DNA of 64,000 bases from Phormidium tanganyikae FI6-MK23 (GCA_019359175.1 JAHHHU010000024.1:1-64000); one strand, 5' to 3'. Counted from the first letter of the stretch, positions 17,453-27,072 are shown. Made by a program: numbers and translations. Notes: generated by a model not told the origin, from the sequence alone.

Positions 17453-17506
17453 GATCGCGCCATAGAAGATGTCACAATCAATTATGGCGAATTTTTTCTG
17501 TGAATC

Positions 17507-18259
17507 ATGCCTCTAACTTCTTCAGTCTGGCTGATCGCGATCGTAGTCAACACCGTTCTATTGGGAATTGCTGCGATCGTGCCGAAAAAACTTCTGACTC
17601 CGGGTGGACTGGCAAACGCTTGGATTTTAGGCGTGATTGTCTGGGGCTGTCTTGGTTGGCAGGGCTATCTTTTAGTAATGTTCTACTTTCTGGTTGGGTC
17701 TGGTGTGACTTTTATCGGCAAAGCACAGAAAGAAGAATTGGGAATTGCAGAAGCGAGATCGGGAGCCAGAGGAGCCGGAAATGTTTGGGGATCGGCACTG
17801 GTCGGTGCGATTTGCGCGGCTTTAGTGTTCATCCTGGTGAATCAGCAGATCGCGATCGAGCTTATCCCATTGCTGCAATTAGGATTCGTGGCAAGTTTTT
17901 GTACAAAGTTATCCGACACTTGTGGAACGGAAATCGGCAAAGCTTACGGGCAGCGAACTTTTTTGATTACGACTTTGAAGCCTGTGCCGCGTGGGACAGA
18001 AGGAGCCGTGAGTTTAGAAGGCACGATCGCGGGAATTGTCGGATCAATCGCGATCGCAATCGTCGGCTGGTTGCTTGGATTAATTAGTCCGATCGGGATT
18101 GTGATTTGTGCGATCGCGGCATTTGTCGCAACGACGATCGAGAGTTTGATCGGAGCCACGATCGAAGATAAAGTTCCATTTCTCACGCATGATGTGGTGA
18201 ATATTGTGAATACGCTGATTGGTGCGATCGTGGCAATTGCGATCGGACTTGCACTTTAG
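17507..18259 (+). CDS. DUF92 membrane protein (VTE6/phytyl-phosphate kinase-like)
   Basis: 250 residues with about six transmembrane helices, from family TIGR00297/DUF92. Motifs: TPGGLANAWILGVIVWGCLG, ARGAGNVWGSALVGA, KLSDTCGTEIGKAYG and the late EDKVPFLTHDVVNIVNTLIG. Plant and cyanobacterial homologues (VTE6) phosphorylate phytyl-phosphate to phytyl-diphosphate, salvaging chlorophyll-derived phytol for tocopherol and phylloquinone synthesis. That activity is inferred from family. Start ATG 17507. It is followed 30 bp later by Uma2, with no obvious functional link. Confidence 0.85.
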   Translation: MPLTSSVWLIAIVVNTVLLGIAAIVPKKLLTPGGLANAWILGVIVWGCLGWQGYLLVMFYFLVGSGVTFIGKAQKEELGIAEARSGARGAGNVWGSALVGAICAALVFILVNQQIAIELIPLLQLGFVASFCTKLSDTCGTEIGKAYGQRTFLITTLKPVPRGTEGAVSLEGTIAGIVGSIAIAIVGWLLGLISPIGIVICAIAAFVATTIESLIGATIEDKVPFLTHDVVNIVNTLIGAIVAIAIGLAL

Positions 18260-18289
18260 AATAGAGCCAACCTTTCTACAGGTTTCATC

Positions 18290-19189
18290 ATGCAGCCGAA
18301 CTTGAGATTTCCCGCCACAAATCAGAAGCTCCCGACCATGTATGATCTGCCGAGTGAAGATCCAGAGGAGTCCGGTTTGCCTGACGAATTCCATGACATT
18401 CAACCACACTTATTAAGCCAGACGCTTCGGCTCGTAGATTATGGCAGCGATCGCATCTTCACGGGCACGGATACGAATCTCTACTACGCGCCCGACCATC
18501 CCCGCTGGCACAAACGTCCCGATTGGTTTCTCGTCGTTGATGTGCCGAGACTCTACCACCAAGAAGATCTCAGAAACAGCTATGTGGTTTGGGATGAAGG
18601 CAAATCGCCCAGCGTCGTTGTCGAGTTGCTCTCACCGAGACGGGAATTTGAAGACTTAGGCGCGTTCACCGATGAACTCATCGAGGAAGACATCCCGCAC
18701 GATTTGCCGCCGTATACGATCGAAGACGACGAAACGGGAATCAAACCGCCCCATAAAATGCAGGTTTATGGAGAAATTCTGCAAGTACCGTACTACTTTG
18801 TGTTTAGTCGGTACAGTAATCGCTTGCGGTTTTTCCAACTGAACCAGGGACGCTATCAGGAACAGCGAGTCGATCGCGAAAATCCCAGAGTCTGGCTACC
18901 GTTGTTAGGCATCGGTTTAGGGGTGTGGTACGGCGAATTCGATGGCATTACCCGATCGTGGATACGTTGGTACGATGCTGATGGTAATTGGATTCCGAAC
19001 AATGAAGAACGCATCTTGCAGGAGCAACAATTACGAGTGCAGGAGCAACGAGCGCGGGAACAGGCGGAATCTCAATTAAGACAAGTTGCGCTGAATTTAT
19101 TGCAGTCGGGAATGCCGATCGAGCAAGCCGCACAACTCACTGGACTATCCGAAGCCACAATTCGCAAATTTGAAAATCAATCGCTCTGA
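18290..19189 (+). CDS. Uma2 family (DUF820) protein, long form
   Basis: 299 residues. The restriction-endonuclease-like core is visible as PDWFLVVDVPR, SPSVVVELLSP (the Glu of the PD-(D/E)xK-type site) and YFVFSRYSNRLRFFQL. Uma2 proteins are greatly expanded in cyanobacteria and are believed to be nucleases tied to mobile DNA, but their role is unproven. The C-terminal 60 residues form a Glu/Arg/Gln-rich coiled coil (EERILQEQQLRVQEQRARE) ending in an HTH-like helix (LTGLSEATIRKFE), common in this subfamily. Its last 13 bp overlap the convergent TetR gene. Confidence 0.88.
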   Translation: MQPNLRFPATNQKLPTMYDLPSEDPEESGLPDEFHDIQPHLLSQTLRLVDYGSDRIFTGTDTNLYYAPDHPRWHKRPDWFLVVDVPRLYHQEDLRNSYVVWDEGKSPSVVVELLSPRREFEDLGAFTDELIEEDIPHDLPPYTIEDDETGIKPPHKMQVYGEILQVPYYFVFSRYSNRLRFFQLNQGRYQEQRVDRENPRVWLPLLGIGLGVWYGEFDGITRSWIRWYDADGNWIPNNEERILQEQQLRVQEQRAREQAESQLRQVALNLLQSGMPIEQAAQLTGLSEATIRKFENQSL

Positions 19190-19767
19190 TGCCGAGTTAA
19201 TAAGATTTCGACTAGCTTTTGAGCCGTTTTTAATCGTTCAGGATCACTCGATTGTGCTACCCATGTGGCTAGTTCGTTTAGCGAACCATTGACTAAATGA
19301 GCAAAGCCTTCCGTATCGATCGTGTTTAATTTCCCTTGTTCAGCAACGGTTTGGATCGATTCATACAGCAATCCAAATCCAGTCTGATCAAACTGCACTA
19401 ACGTATCTGCGGCTAAAACGGCTGGCGCTTCAATGAATACTAATCGCCGCAAATCTTCGCGCTGTGCAATTTCCAAAAATGCCTGACAGCCGAAAACTAA
19501 CTGTTCCCAAGGATCTTCGATCGGCTGTACTTTCACATTGATGTACTTTGCCATTTCGTTGTAAGCTTCCGCAATCACAGCTTTAAAGACTCCCAATTTA
19601 TCCCCGAATTGGTGATATAACGCGCCGCGAGTAATGCCTAATTCGCTGATGATTTCCTCGGTTCCAGTGGCTGCATAGCCTTTCGTTGCAAATAGATGAC
19701 GCGCTCGATCGAGAATTGCCCGACGAGTCCGCAAAGTTTGTTCAGCCTTGGTTAGTTTGGCAGACAT
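19177..19767 (-). CDS. TetR/AcrR family regulator
   Basis: 196 residues. The N-terminal HTH is LFATKGYAATGTEEIISELG followed by ITRGALYHQFGDKLGVFKAV, a textbook TetR DNA-binding domain. The C-terminal ligand domain is divergent. It is divergent from the GNAT/membrane/SDR unit, with two palindromic sites in the 96-bp gap, so it probably represses both itself and that unit. The ligand is unknown. Confidence 0.92.
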   Translation of the reverse strand: MSAKLTKAEQTLRTRRAILDRARHLFATKGYAATGTEEIISELGITRGALYHQFGDKLGVFKAVIAEAYNEMAKYINVKVQPIEDPWEQLVFGCQAFLEIAQREDLRRLVFIEAPAVLAADTLVQFDQTGFGLLYESIQTVAEQGKLNTIDTEGFAHLVNGSLNELATWVAQSSDPERLKTAQKLVEILLTRHQSD

Positions 19768-19780
19768 AGCAATTTAACAT

Positions 19781-19846
19781 TCATACAGTATGTATCTTGA
19801 CAAAAGAAAAGCAGTTTTTGTATTTTAGATACATACAGATTGTATC
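19781..19846. promoter_or_regulatory. Two TetR-type operator palindromes
   Basis: TCATACAGTATGTATC at 19781-19796 and GATACATACAGATTGTATC at 19828-19846 are related inverted repeats (consensus GATACATACnGTATGnATC). They lie in the divergent gap between tetR and the GNAT gene. The spacing between sites would allow two dimers to block both promoters. Confidence 0.7.
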
Positions 19847-19863
19847 TTTTATGAGGATGCGTG

Positions 19864-20556
19864 ATGGAAGCGACATTGAGAACTCGCAAAGGCACGATTG
19901 CAGATATCCCTTTCCTTGCCAGAATCCAGTATGAAGCCTCTTTGCCTCCCTTGAATCACTGCTTTTGGGATGACGTTTTGCAGGGTACAGGAACCAGTGC
20001 ATTACGATTTATCGAAGCAATGCTGAGTGCGAATGCTTCTAATTGGGGAAATGTCAGTGATTTTTTGATTCTGGAAGAACAGAAAAAAACAGTTGCAGCG
20101 GCGGCAGGCTACACACCAAATTCAGAGGATTACTGTCCGCTGCGTTTGTCTGGATTGGATGAGATCGCGCAAGATTTAAACTGGTCAAAGGAAACGGCGG
20201 GTGAGTTTCGCGATCGCTATGAAGAATCATGGGGTGGCGATGTCCGACCTTTTTTCCTGACTCCTCAAGCAACTTGGATCATTGAATATGTTGCAGTTGT
20301 GCCAGAAGCACGCGGACGGGGACTCGGAAAGATGTTGCTCAAAGCACTGCTCGAAGAAGGAAGAGCAAAGCAGCATTCTCACGCTGGAATCATGGTGATC
20401 AAGGGGAATGAAGTGGCGCGGCGGACTTATGAATCGATCGGCTTTAAGCCCTATCTCACCTTTCACGCTGACTATTTCAGCAAGCAGTACAACATCGACT
20501 TTCCCGGTGTGACGAAGTTCAGTCTTAATTTAAGCGTTCCAATGGAGGGAGAATGA
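19864..20556 (+). CDS. GNAT family N-acetyltransferase
   Basis: 230 residues from ATG 19864. The acetyl-CoA site is EYVAVVPEARGRGLGKMLLK (V-x-P-x-x-R-x-x-G-x-G motif), followed by NEVARRTYESIGFKPYLTF, typical of GNATs. The acceptor is unknown. First gene of a TetR-controlled unit: its stop overlaps the next start (ATGA). Confidence 0.88.
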   Translation: MEATLRTRKGTIADIPFLARIQYEASLPPLNHCFWDDVLQGTGTSALRFIEAMLSANASNWGNVSDFLILEEQKKTVAAAAGYTPNSEDYCPLRLSGLDEIAQDLNWSKETAGEFRDRYEESWGGDVRPFFLTPQATWIIEYVAVVPEARGRGLGKMLLKALLEEGRAKQHSHAGIMVIKGNEVARRTYESIGFKPYLTFHADYFSKQYNIDFPGVTKFSLNLSVPMEGE

Positions 20557-20966
20557 GAGATCAAGTCTGGTACGTTGCTCTGTTGATCGGGCTGATGTGC
20601 ATGATCCGATTTAGTCTGAGTGCTTTCGGTTATCTCAATCCACCTTGGTTTATGGAGGAGATTGGCATTTCGCTATCTGCCAATCTCCAAATGCCCTATG
20701 CCATTCGAGCTTGGGCGATTAGAGATATTGTGATTTCTATGTTGGTTGTATTCGCCGACAAGACATCACTAAAACTGCTTTTAATCGGCTGTATCGCGAT
20801 CGATTTTACTGATATTATTTCTGCTTACTTGAGCGGTGTAGCAGGACTGTTTGGTACGGCAGACGGTTGGTTGCTAAAACTAACTTCAACGGCGATCGCT
20901 GCCTTACTACTGGAATGTGTCGCCTTGATATTGCTCTTTGTTCCCAGCAGAGTTTCAACTCAATAG
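20553..20966 (+). CDS. Small four-helix membrane protein
   Basis: 137 residues, with helices at about 5-22, 49-66, 72-96 and 107-131. It resembles DUF4267-like membrane proteins in length and in the central RAWAIRDIVISMLVVF segment, but I am not sure of the family. Its start overlaps the GNAT stop by 4 bp, and its stop overlaps the Shine-Dalgarno of the SDR gene, so the three genes are translationally linked. Confidence 0.7.
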   Translation: MRDQVWYVALLIGLMCMIRFSLSAFGYLNPPWFMEEIGISLSANLQMPYAIRAWAIRDIVISMLVVFADKTSLKLLLIGCIAIDFTDIISAYLSGVAGLFGTADGWLLKLTSTAIAALLLECVALILLFVPSRVSTQ

Positions 20967-20976
20967 GAGAACATTT

Positions 20977-21672
20977 ATGGCGTTCAAAACGGTTCTTGTT
21001 GCGGGGGCGAGTCGTGGAATTGGGCTTGCTGTAGCGGAACATTTGGCATCTCAGACGGAGCGATTGATTTCGGTTTCTCGGACTGAAGCACCGATCGGCG
21101 AATGGATTCAAGCCGATTTATCGAATTTGGCAGGTGTGGAAACGGTGGCGCAAGCGCTCGATAACGCTCCTCTAGATGCACTCCTGTACATGGGCGGAAC
21201 CTGGGAGACTCATGCGTTTACGGATCAGTACAGCTTTGAGAATTGCTCAGATTCAGACATTGCAAACGTGATTGCAGTCAATTTGGTCGCGCCGATTCGA
21301 TTAGTGAAAGCTTTGTTGCCTGCATTGCGAAAATCTGAGAATCCGAAAATCGTTTTTATGGGTGCGCTTTCGGGTCGGGAGAATGTTCGGGGGCGAGAAG
21401 TTGCGAATAGTGCGTCTAAGTTCGGGTTGCGGGGCGTTGTGCATTCGCTGCGGGAGGAACTACGATCGCAGCAAATCAGCGTAACCGTGATTAATCCTGG
21501 GAACGTTGGAACACCCGAAGTTTTAGCAGATTTGACATCGGATAATCTACTCGGTGGTGGAGCTATTCCATTGAGCGATCTGCTGAAAATTATCGATTGT
21601 GTTCTCTCAGTCTCAAGAGCCACTTGCATTAAAGAAATCGATGTTCCTGCAATGTTGGGAACTTGGGCTTAG
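20977..21672 (+). CDS. SDR-like protein lacking the catalytic Tyr
   Basis: 231 residues from ATG 20977, preceded by AGGAGA. The Rossmann motif VLVAGASRGIGLAVAEHLAS is intact. At the YxxxK position the sequence is NSASKFGLRG: Asn (AAT) stands where Tyr is expected, while Lys is kept. The Ser region is GALSG. Substitution of the proton-donating Tyr predicts loss or change of oxidoreductase activity; a binding or regulatory role is possible. Last gene of the TetR unit, overlapping xth by 4 bp at its 3' end. Confidence 0.85.
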   Translation: MAFKTVLVAGASRGIGLAVAEHLASQTERLISVSRTEAPIGEWIQADLSNLAGVETVAQALDNAPLDALLYMGGTWETHAFTDQYSFENCSDSDIANVIAVNLVAPIRLVKALLPALRKSENPKIVFMGALSGRENVRGREVANSASKFGLRGVVHSLREELRSQQISVTVINPGNVGTPEVLADLTSDNLLGGGAIPLSDLLKIIDCVLSVSRATCIKEIDVPAMLGTWA

Positions 21673-22457
21673 GAGAGTTCTACGATCACAGGCGTATGAT
21701 CGCTTGGTTGTTCGAGTTCGCGGGGAGCGCGATCGATGACACAAGAAAGCGCCCGTTCATACAAATCGGGACTGAGATAGTGGTGATCAATTCGCCATCC
21801 TGCATTGCGACGAAATCCCATTGATCGATAATCCCACCAGCTAAAGTGTCCGCCTTCTGCCGTGAATTTACGAAACGCATCTGACAAGCCGAGTTCCAAT
21901 ACATGACGCAAAGCTTCACGCTCTACATCCGTTGCCATCACTTGTTTCGCACGTCCTTTCGGATTGTGAATATCGATATCTTCAAGTGCAATATTAAAGT
22001 CACCGCAAACGAGAAGAGAGGGGGATTGCTGGAGTAACGCTTGAAGATATTCGCGGAGAAGTTTCAACCAGCGCAGCTTATATTCATATTTCTCACTTCC
22101 TACGGCTGAACCATTTGGAACATAGAGATCCACAATCCGAACGCCATCAAGAACAGTGCTGATCACCCGTTTTTGATCATCCAAATCGCCTACAGTTTCC
22201 GCAGGTAGGATCGCACCAAATCCTAGATCAAGCGTTTCGAGCGGCGATCGACTAATCAGAGCAACGCCGTTATAACTCTTCTGCCCAAACGCATAAGCGT
22301 GATAGCCAATCTCAGAAATTGCCTCATGCGGAAACAATTCATCGACTACCTTTGTTTCCTGTACGCATAAAAGGTCGATCGGATTGTCAGAAAGCCACTC
22401 CGTTACATGAGCAAGGCGCGTCCGAATCGAATTTACATTCCAGGTTGCAATCTTCAT
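21669..22457 (-). CDS. xth: Exodeoxyribonuclease III
   Basis: A 262-residue AP endonuclease/exonuclease of the EEP fold. MKIATWNVNSIRTRL gives the Asn ligand, LLCVQETKV the metal-binding Glu, CGDFNIA the Asp/Asn pair, WRIDHHYLS the IDH motif, and QPSDHTPVIVEL the catalytic SDH. It acts in base-excision repair. I start at ATG 22457 because homologues begin MKIATWN; an in-frame start lies 18 bp upstream. Confidence 0.93.
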   Translation of the reverse strand: MKIATWNVNSIRTRLAHVTEWLSDNPIDLLCVQETKVVDELFPHEAISEIGYHAYAFGQKSYNGVALISRSPLETLDLGFGAILPAETVGDLDDQKRVISTVLDGVRIVDLYVPNGSAVGSEKYEYKLRWLKLLREYLQALLQQSPSLLVCGDFNIALEDIDIHNPKGRAKQVMATDVEREALRHVLELGLSDAFRKFTAEGGHFSWWDYRSMGFRRNAGWRIDHHYLSPDLYERALSCVIDRAPRELEQPSDHTPVIVELS

Positions 22458-22493
22458 AAGGCGATGGGAAATCAAACGGATTCCATCATCGCA

Positions 22494-23768
22494 CTAAATC
22501 AGCGATCGTAACGCCGCTCCCACTTCCCGCGCAGACTGATAGCGATCGCTCGGATTCGGCTCGGTTAATTGGTATAAAACTTCGATCAACTCTGGCAGCA
22601 ACCCCGGAATCAAATCGGGACTGAAGCGATAGTCCTGCTGCCATTGACGATAAAACAGATGGGGTTGCTGACCGGAAATCAAAAACGCTAACGTTGTCCC
22701 GATCACATATAAATCAGATAAATAAGTCGCCTGTCCATTCCTTTGTTCTAGAGCGAGATAAGCGGCGGAAAGCTCGTCGAGATCCAACCCTCGCACGCTA
22801 CCAAAATCGACTAATGCCAACTGATAAGAAGAAGTAGAATGAGCGCGATAAATCAGATTTTGGGGACGGATATCTTGATGCAAAACGGGCGGCGACTGCT
22901 GATGCAAGTATTCTAGGATTTCGCACACCTCGATCATCCAGGCGATCGCTTGTTTGAGATCGACTTTTCCGCGATCGAGAATGTGCTGAAACAAAGTCTT
23001 GCCCGCGATCCTCTCTGTGACTAGAAACGGTTGCCCGTCGATGCGAAAGAAATCGCGCCACCGAGGAAGTCCAGGATGATTTAACTGCCGCAACATTTTC
23101 GCCTGTCGCTCGAACAGAGAGAGCGCTTGCGGATGATTGATCCAGCCCGGATTTAGCGTTTTTAGCAGTACCGTTTCACTAGATCGCTCACCCAGGTAAG
23201 TAATCCCAACTTTCCCTTGGCTGAGAAGCTCGATCGACTGATATTTCCCGATCGTCGAACCGTCTTGTCTGAGTATCCATTCTTCACTCGGCTCACCGGA
23301 TGACGAATCTGTGTCCATCGTCGTTTTTGAATCTGGAACCACAGCCGTTTGCATTTTTAACAAAGGCTGAGTTTTGTCATCTTCTTCGGCATCGTTAAAT
23401 GGGAGATTTAAGGCAGGAATTGGAATTCGGGCAGATTCAGTCGATCGCTTAACGCTGACCGTATCAGGGCGACTGAAATGAATTTGCAGATTTGGGCCGG
23501 ATCGCGCCAGTCGAAAAATCATGCCGTCGCGCACGGGCAATTGTGAGATGCGTTTTCCCTCGAAATACGTCCCATTTGCACCCAAACTGACCAATTCCCA
23601 AGACGAATTTACCCGCCGAATTTCGGCATGGTAGCGAGACACCACGGCACTGTAAAGCACGACCTGATTATCGGTCGATCGTCCCACCCGCACGATCGAA
23701 GCTTCATCAAATGTCCAGTGCTGAACGGGCGTTAGCTGAACTGGATGTAAGAGAGTTAAAGTAATCAC
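22494..23768 (-). CDS. FHA domain-containing serine/threonine protein kinase
   Basis: About 424 residues. The N-terminal FHA domain (VRVGRSTDNQVVLYSAVVSR then YHAEI and GANGTYFEGKR) binds phosphothreonine peptides. After an acidic linker comes a protein kinase: VLLKTLNPGW with the ATP Lys, VLHQDIRPQNLIY as the catalytic loop (HxDIxPxN) and LALVDFGSV as DFG. The glycine loop is weak (LSQGKVGITYLG). There is no transmembrane segment, so it is soluble. The start is uncertain: GTG 23768 gives VITLTLLHPVQ, as in homologues; TTG 23798 is the alternative. Confidence 0.88.
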   Translation of the reverse strand: MITLTLLHPVQLTPVQHWTFDEASIVRVGRSTDNQVVLYSAVVSRYHAEIRRVNSSWELVSLGANGTYFEGKRISQLPVRDGMIFRLARSGPNLQIHFSRPDTVSVKRSTESARIPIPALNLPFNDAEEDDKTQPLLKMQTAVVPDSKTTMDTDSSSGEPSEEWILRQDGSTIGKYQSIELLSQGKVGITYLGERSSETVLLKTLNPGWINHPQALSLFERQAKMLRQLNHPGLPRWRDFFRIDGQPFLVTERIAGKTLFQHILDRGKVDLKQAIAWMIEVCEILEYLHQQSPPVLHQDIRPQNLIYRAHSTSSYQLALVDFGSVRGLDLDELSAAYLALEQRNGQATYLSDLYVIGTTLAFLISGQQPHLFYRQWQQDYRFSPDLIPGLLPELIEVLYQLTEPNPSDRYQSAREVGAALRSLI

Positions 23769-24041
23769 ATTCACGCCACAAAAGCTTGGACGAAACAAAA
23801 CTGAAAAATGACATTGCTTTCAGGAATTTGAGACCGATGTAACCTGAGAAAACGCTGTAAATAATGTAACTCAGGGCTTGAAAACTGATACAGAAATTAT
23901 TCAGAACAGAGCAAATCGACTACTTTCAAAATTCCCAGAAGTTCCCTGCTTTCTAACGCCTTTATCCAGTCGCGCTTCTATCTTTGCCGCAAGCCCCTAT
24001 ACTGTACATTTGGGATTTGAGCAGAAAATAGGGAGTTTCGT

Positions 24042-25490
24042 ATGGCATCCATTCGCGAGTTGCATCAACAACTCATCGGTAAAGAACGCTCGGCAGTGGA
24101 AATTGTGCAGGAGTCGCTGAATCAGATTCAGACGCTTGAACCGATGCTGCATAGTTTTTTGCAGGTGACGAGCGATCGCGCTTTGGAACACGCCAAACAA
24201 ATCGATGCGAAGATTGCGACGGGTGATGAGATTGGATTACTTGCGGGAATTCCGATAGCAATTAAAGATAATCTCTGTACCCAAGGCGTTCCCACGACTT
24301 GCGCGTCTAAGATTCTGCAAAACTTTGTGCCGCCTTACGAATCAACTGTGACGCAGAAGTTGATCGATGCGGGTGCGGTGATGGTCGGCAAAACGAATCT
24401 CGATGAATTCGCGATGGGCGGATCGACTGAGACTTCTGCATATGCGAAAACGGCGAATCCTTGGGATACGTCGCGGGTTCCGGGTGGGTCATCTGGGGGA
24501 TCGGCGGCGGCGGTTGCGGGGGGAGAATGTCCGATCGCGCTTGGTTCTGATACGGGTGGATCGATTCGTCAGCCTGCTTCGTTTTGCGGCATTGTGGGGA
24601 TGAAACCAACTTATGGATTGGTGTCGCGTTATGGATTGGTGGCGTTTGCGTCGTCGCTTGATCAGATTGGCCCGTTTGCTCGATCGGTAGAGGATGCCGC
24701 GATTTTGTTAAATGCGATCGCGGGATACGATCCCAGAGATTCGACAAGTCTGAAAGTTGATGTCCCGGATTACACGCAGTTTCTCGCCTCGGATTTGAAA
24801 GGAAAGCGCGTCGGGGTGATCAAAGAAACGTTTGGGGAAGGGCTTGATCCAGAAGTTGAAAAAGCGGTGAATCGCGCGATCGAGCAACTCAAGGCTTTAG
24901 GAGCCGAAGTCAAAGAAATTTCTTGTCCTCGATTCCGGTATGGAATTGCCGCGTACTACATCATTGCACCGTCGGAAGCTTCCGCAAATTTGGCGCGGTA
25001 TGACGGGGTGAAATATGGGGCGCGGGTCGAAGATGCTGAGAATTTGATGGAAATGTACACGAGAACGCGATCGGAAGGATTTGGCGCGGAAGTGAAACGC
25101 CGGATCATGATTGGAACCTATGCGCTGTCAGCCGGATATTACGATGCGTATTATTTGAAGGCTCAAAAAGTAAGAACGCTGATTAAACAAGACTTTGAGG
25201 CGGCGTTTGAGCAAGTTGATGTGTTAGTTTCGCCCACTGCACCGACCACCGCGTTTAAATTAGGCGATAAGTCACAAGATCCGCTGAGTATGTATTTGAT
25301 TGATTTGATGACGATTCCGGTAAATTTGGCGGGATTGCCGGGGATGAGTGTGCCTTGTGGATTTGATTCGCAGGGTTTACCGATCGGGCTGCAAATTATC
25401 GGCAATGTCTTGAGAGAAGATCAGGTGTTTCAAGTGGCATCAGCATATGAGCGATTGACCGATTGGCATACGCGAGTTCCGAAGCTGTAA
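24042..25490 (+). CDS. gatA: Glutamyl-tRNA(Gln)/aspartyl-tRNA(Asn) amidotransferase subunit A
   Basis: 482 residues. The amidase signature and Ser-cisSer-Lys triad are visible: [14 protein letters not shown] (Lys), [16 protein letters not shown] and [14 protein letters not shown]. It supplies ammonia from glutamine to transamidate misacylated tRNA within GatCAB. A TATACT box lies about 45 bp upstream and may be the -10. gatB and gatC are not in the window, as is usual in cyanobacteria. Start ATG 24042 follows AGGGAG. Confidence 0.96.
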   Translation: MASIRELHQQLIGKERSAVEIVQESLNQIQTLEPMLHSFLQVTSDRALEHAKQIDAKIATGDEIGLLAGIPIAIKDNLCTQGVPTTCASKILQNFVPPYESTVTQKLIDAGAVMVGKTNLDEFAMGGSTETSAYAKTANPWDTSRVPGGSSGGSAAAVAGGECPIALGSDTGGSIRQPASFCGIVGMKPTYGLVSRYGLVAFASSLDQIGPFARSVEDAAILLNAIAGYDPRDSTSLKVDVPDYTQFLASDLKGKRVGVIKETFGEGLDPEVEKAVNRAIEQLKALGAEVKEISCPRFRYGIAAYYIIAPSEASANLARYDGVKYGARVEDAENLMEMYTRTRSEGFGAEVKRRIMIGTYALSAGYYDAYYLKAQKVRTLIKQDFEAAFEQVDVLVSPTAPTTAFKLGDKSQDPLSMYLIDLMTIPVNLAGLPGMSVPCGFDSQGLPIGLQIIGNVLREDQVFQVASAYERLTDWHTRVPKL

Positions 25491-25617
25491 CGGAATGCTG
25501 GCGTATACAGTTGCGCTGTTATTTGCGATTCCACAAGTCCGAAATAGACTAAATACAAACATAGAAACGCAATAAAAAAGCGTTTGAAAATGAGTACTTT
25601 GCGATCGAGCTTTAACC

Positions 25618-26007
25618 CTAACGCCGCTTCTCCTCTGCTTGATAAATGTAAAACTTCCCCATCATGCCCACGGTTTCCAACTGAAAAGCAGGAAGATCGA
25701 GAAAAATCGGCAAGTCTGGCACAATCGATCTCGTTGATAAATTTGTGCGATACAGGCTGAACAATCCGTAATTTTGACGCTCAGTACTTTGAACAATCAG
25801 CTTTTTTACCTGCGCCTGATTGTCCTGGACAAACTGCGGACACTGACTACGAATAATTTGAGGCACTTCTTTACAGCCCTGAGTTTTAATCTGCTCCAGG
25901 GCAAATTCACCGAACGCAGTCTCATCAGGATTTGTCACCGCCATGAGTCCCGCGACTCCAAGAACGCCCAGCCCCAACACACCGAGGAGAATTTGAGAAG
26001 TTTTCAT
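25618..26007 (-). CDS. DUF4359 secreted or membrane-anchored protein
   Basis: 129 residues. The N-terminal signal/anchor ILLGVLGLGVLGVAGLMAV is followed by TNPDETAFGEFALEQI, and the end is GMMGKFYIYQAE, the layout of cyanobacterial DUF4359 proteins. A pair of Cys (GCKEVPQIIRSQC) may form a disulfide. ATG 26007 is preferred over an upstream in-frame codon because it begins the hydrophobic segment correctly. Function unknown. Confidence 0.8.
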   Translation of the reverse strand: MKTSQILLGVLGLGVLGVAGLMAVTNPDETAFGEFALEQIKTQGCKEVPQIIRSQCPQFVQDNQAQVKKLIVQSTERQNYGLFSLYRTNLSTRSIVPDLPIFLDLPAFQLETVGMMGKFYIYQAEEKRR

Positions 26008-26116
26008 GATGCACCGCTTCAATTCACGATCGGGTTTCTTCGACGTTTTACCACGTCTACAAGTTCTCGGATCTTTTTTGCACTTTTCGACGCTCGTGCT
26101 ATACTATGAATCGAAT

Positions 26117-26190
26117 GGCGAGCGTGGCCAAGTGGTTAAGGCAGAGGTTTGTGGTACCTCCATTCGTGGGTTCAATTCCCATCGTTCGCC
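26117..26190 (+). tRNA. tRNA-His (GTG)
   Basis: Cloverleaf with anticodon loop TTGTGGT (anticodon GTG), T-arm GTGGGTTCAATTCCCAT and a 7-bp acceptor stem. An extra G-1 (26117) pairs with C73 (26190), the identity pair unique to tRNA-His. CCA is not encoded. Confidence 0.95.
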
Positions 26191-26262
26191 CTGATTTTAT
26201 GCTTCAGTGTCAAAGATTTCCCTAGATCTGAACTGAACAATAAGATAGGCTCGGCGATCGTA

Positions 26263-26450
26263 GTGCAACGATCAGAGGATGAGTTTAATCAGCGATTGAG
26301 CGATCGCATTATTGCCTAATTGGAATATACGATCGAGGAAGCCTTAAGCGTCGAATCGGTTCTGAGGAACGAAAACGAATATTTGATCAGGTTCTACGAG
26401 ACAACGGCATCGCTCCTGGGGCACTGTCACGAGACGAGGAAAACCAATGA
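26263..26450 (+). pseudogene. Degraded small ORF upstream of the Uma2 gene
   Basis: One frame reads VQRSEDEFNQRLSDRIIA then stop. Another reads KRRIGSEERKRIFDQVLRDN followed by GIAPGALSRDEENQ and ends in a TGA that overlaps the ATG of the Uma2 gene (ATGA). The stop-start overlap and charged helical composition suggest a former small partner gene, now frameshifted. The family is not recognised. Confidence 0.35.
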
Positions 26451-27025
26451 CCCAACTACTGACAAAAACCACTGATCAGCGGATCGTGCTGCAAGGGAAC
26501 TGGGAGCGCTTCAAGCTCATCCAGCAGGGGTTTGATGCAACTCCGGGCGCAAAGTTGTCCTACTACGAAGGAACGATCGAAATTTTTATGCCGGGTGAAG
26601 ATCACGCTACGTTTGCTCACGTCATTGGGTATTTGATCAGCACGTTTCTGATTGACAAGGGCATTGCGTTTAAGCCCACGGGTGACAAGACCCAAGAACG
26701 AGAGGGTGAGGCATCTGCTCAGGCGGATCAATCTTATTGGGTTGAACGACCAAAATCGCTTCCTGATCTCGCGATCGAGGTTGTTTTTACCAGCGGTAAC
26801 GCCTCTAAACTGGCTAAATATCGAGCATTAGGCGTTTCTGAAGTATGGTTTTGGGAAGACGGCATATTAGTGCTGTATCGTCTGAGAAATGGAGAATACG
26901 AGCGCATTGATCGCAGTGAGCTACCAGGTTTGGAAGATCTAGACTTAGACCGATTGAAGCGCTGTATTCTCATTGGAGAAACTGATTTAGGTGAAGCAGT
27001 GCGGACATTTCGAGGAGCAAACTAG
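26447..27025 (+). CDS. Uma2 family (DUF820) endonuclease-like protein
   Basis: 192 residues, the short canonical form. LSYYEGTIEIFMPGEDHATF, LPDLAIEVVFTSGNASKLAK (the [I/V]E-V motif of the PD-(D/E)xK-like site) and YRALGVSEVWFWEDGILVLY are diagnostic. Probable nuclease of unknown biological target. Its start overlaps a degraded upstream frame by 4 bp. Confidence 0.9.
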   Translation: MTQLLTKTTDQRIVLQGNWERFKLIQQGFDATPGAKLSYYEGTIEIFMPGEDHATFAHVIGYLISTFLIDKGIAFKPTGDKTQEREGEASAQADQSYWVERPKSLPDLAIEVVFTSGNASKLAKYRALGVSEVWFWEDGILVLYRLRNGEYERIDRSELPGLEDLDLDRLKRCILIGETDLGEAVRTFRGAN

Positions 27026-27072
27026 AGAGAGTCACGCTTTCAGTTCGGCTCTACTAATCAGCCTCAGTCAAA

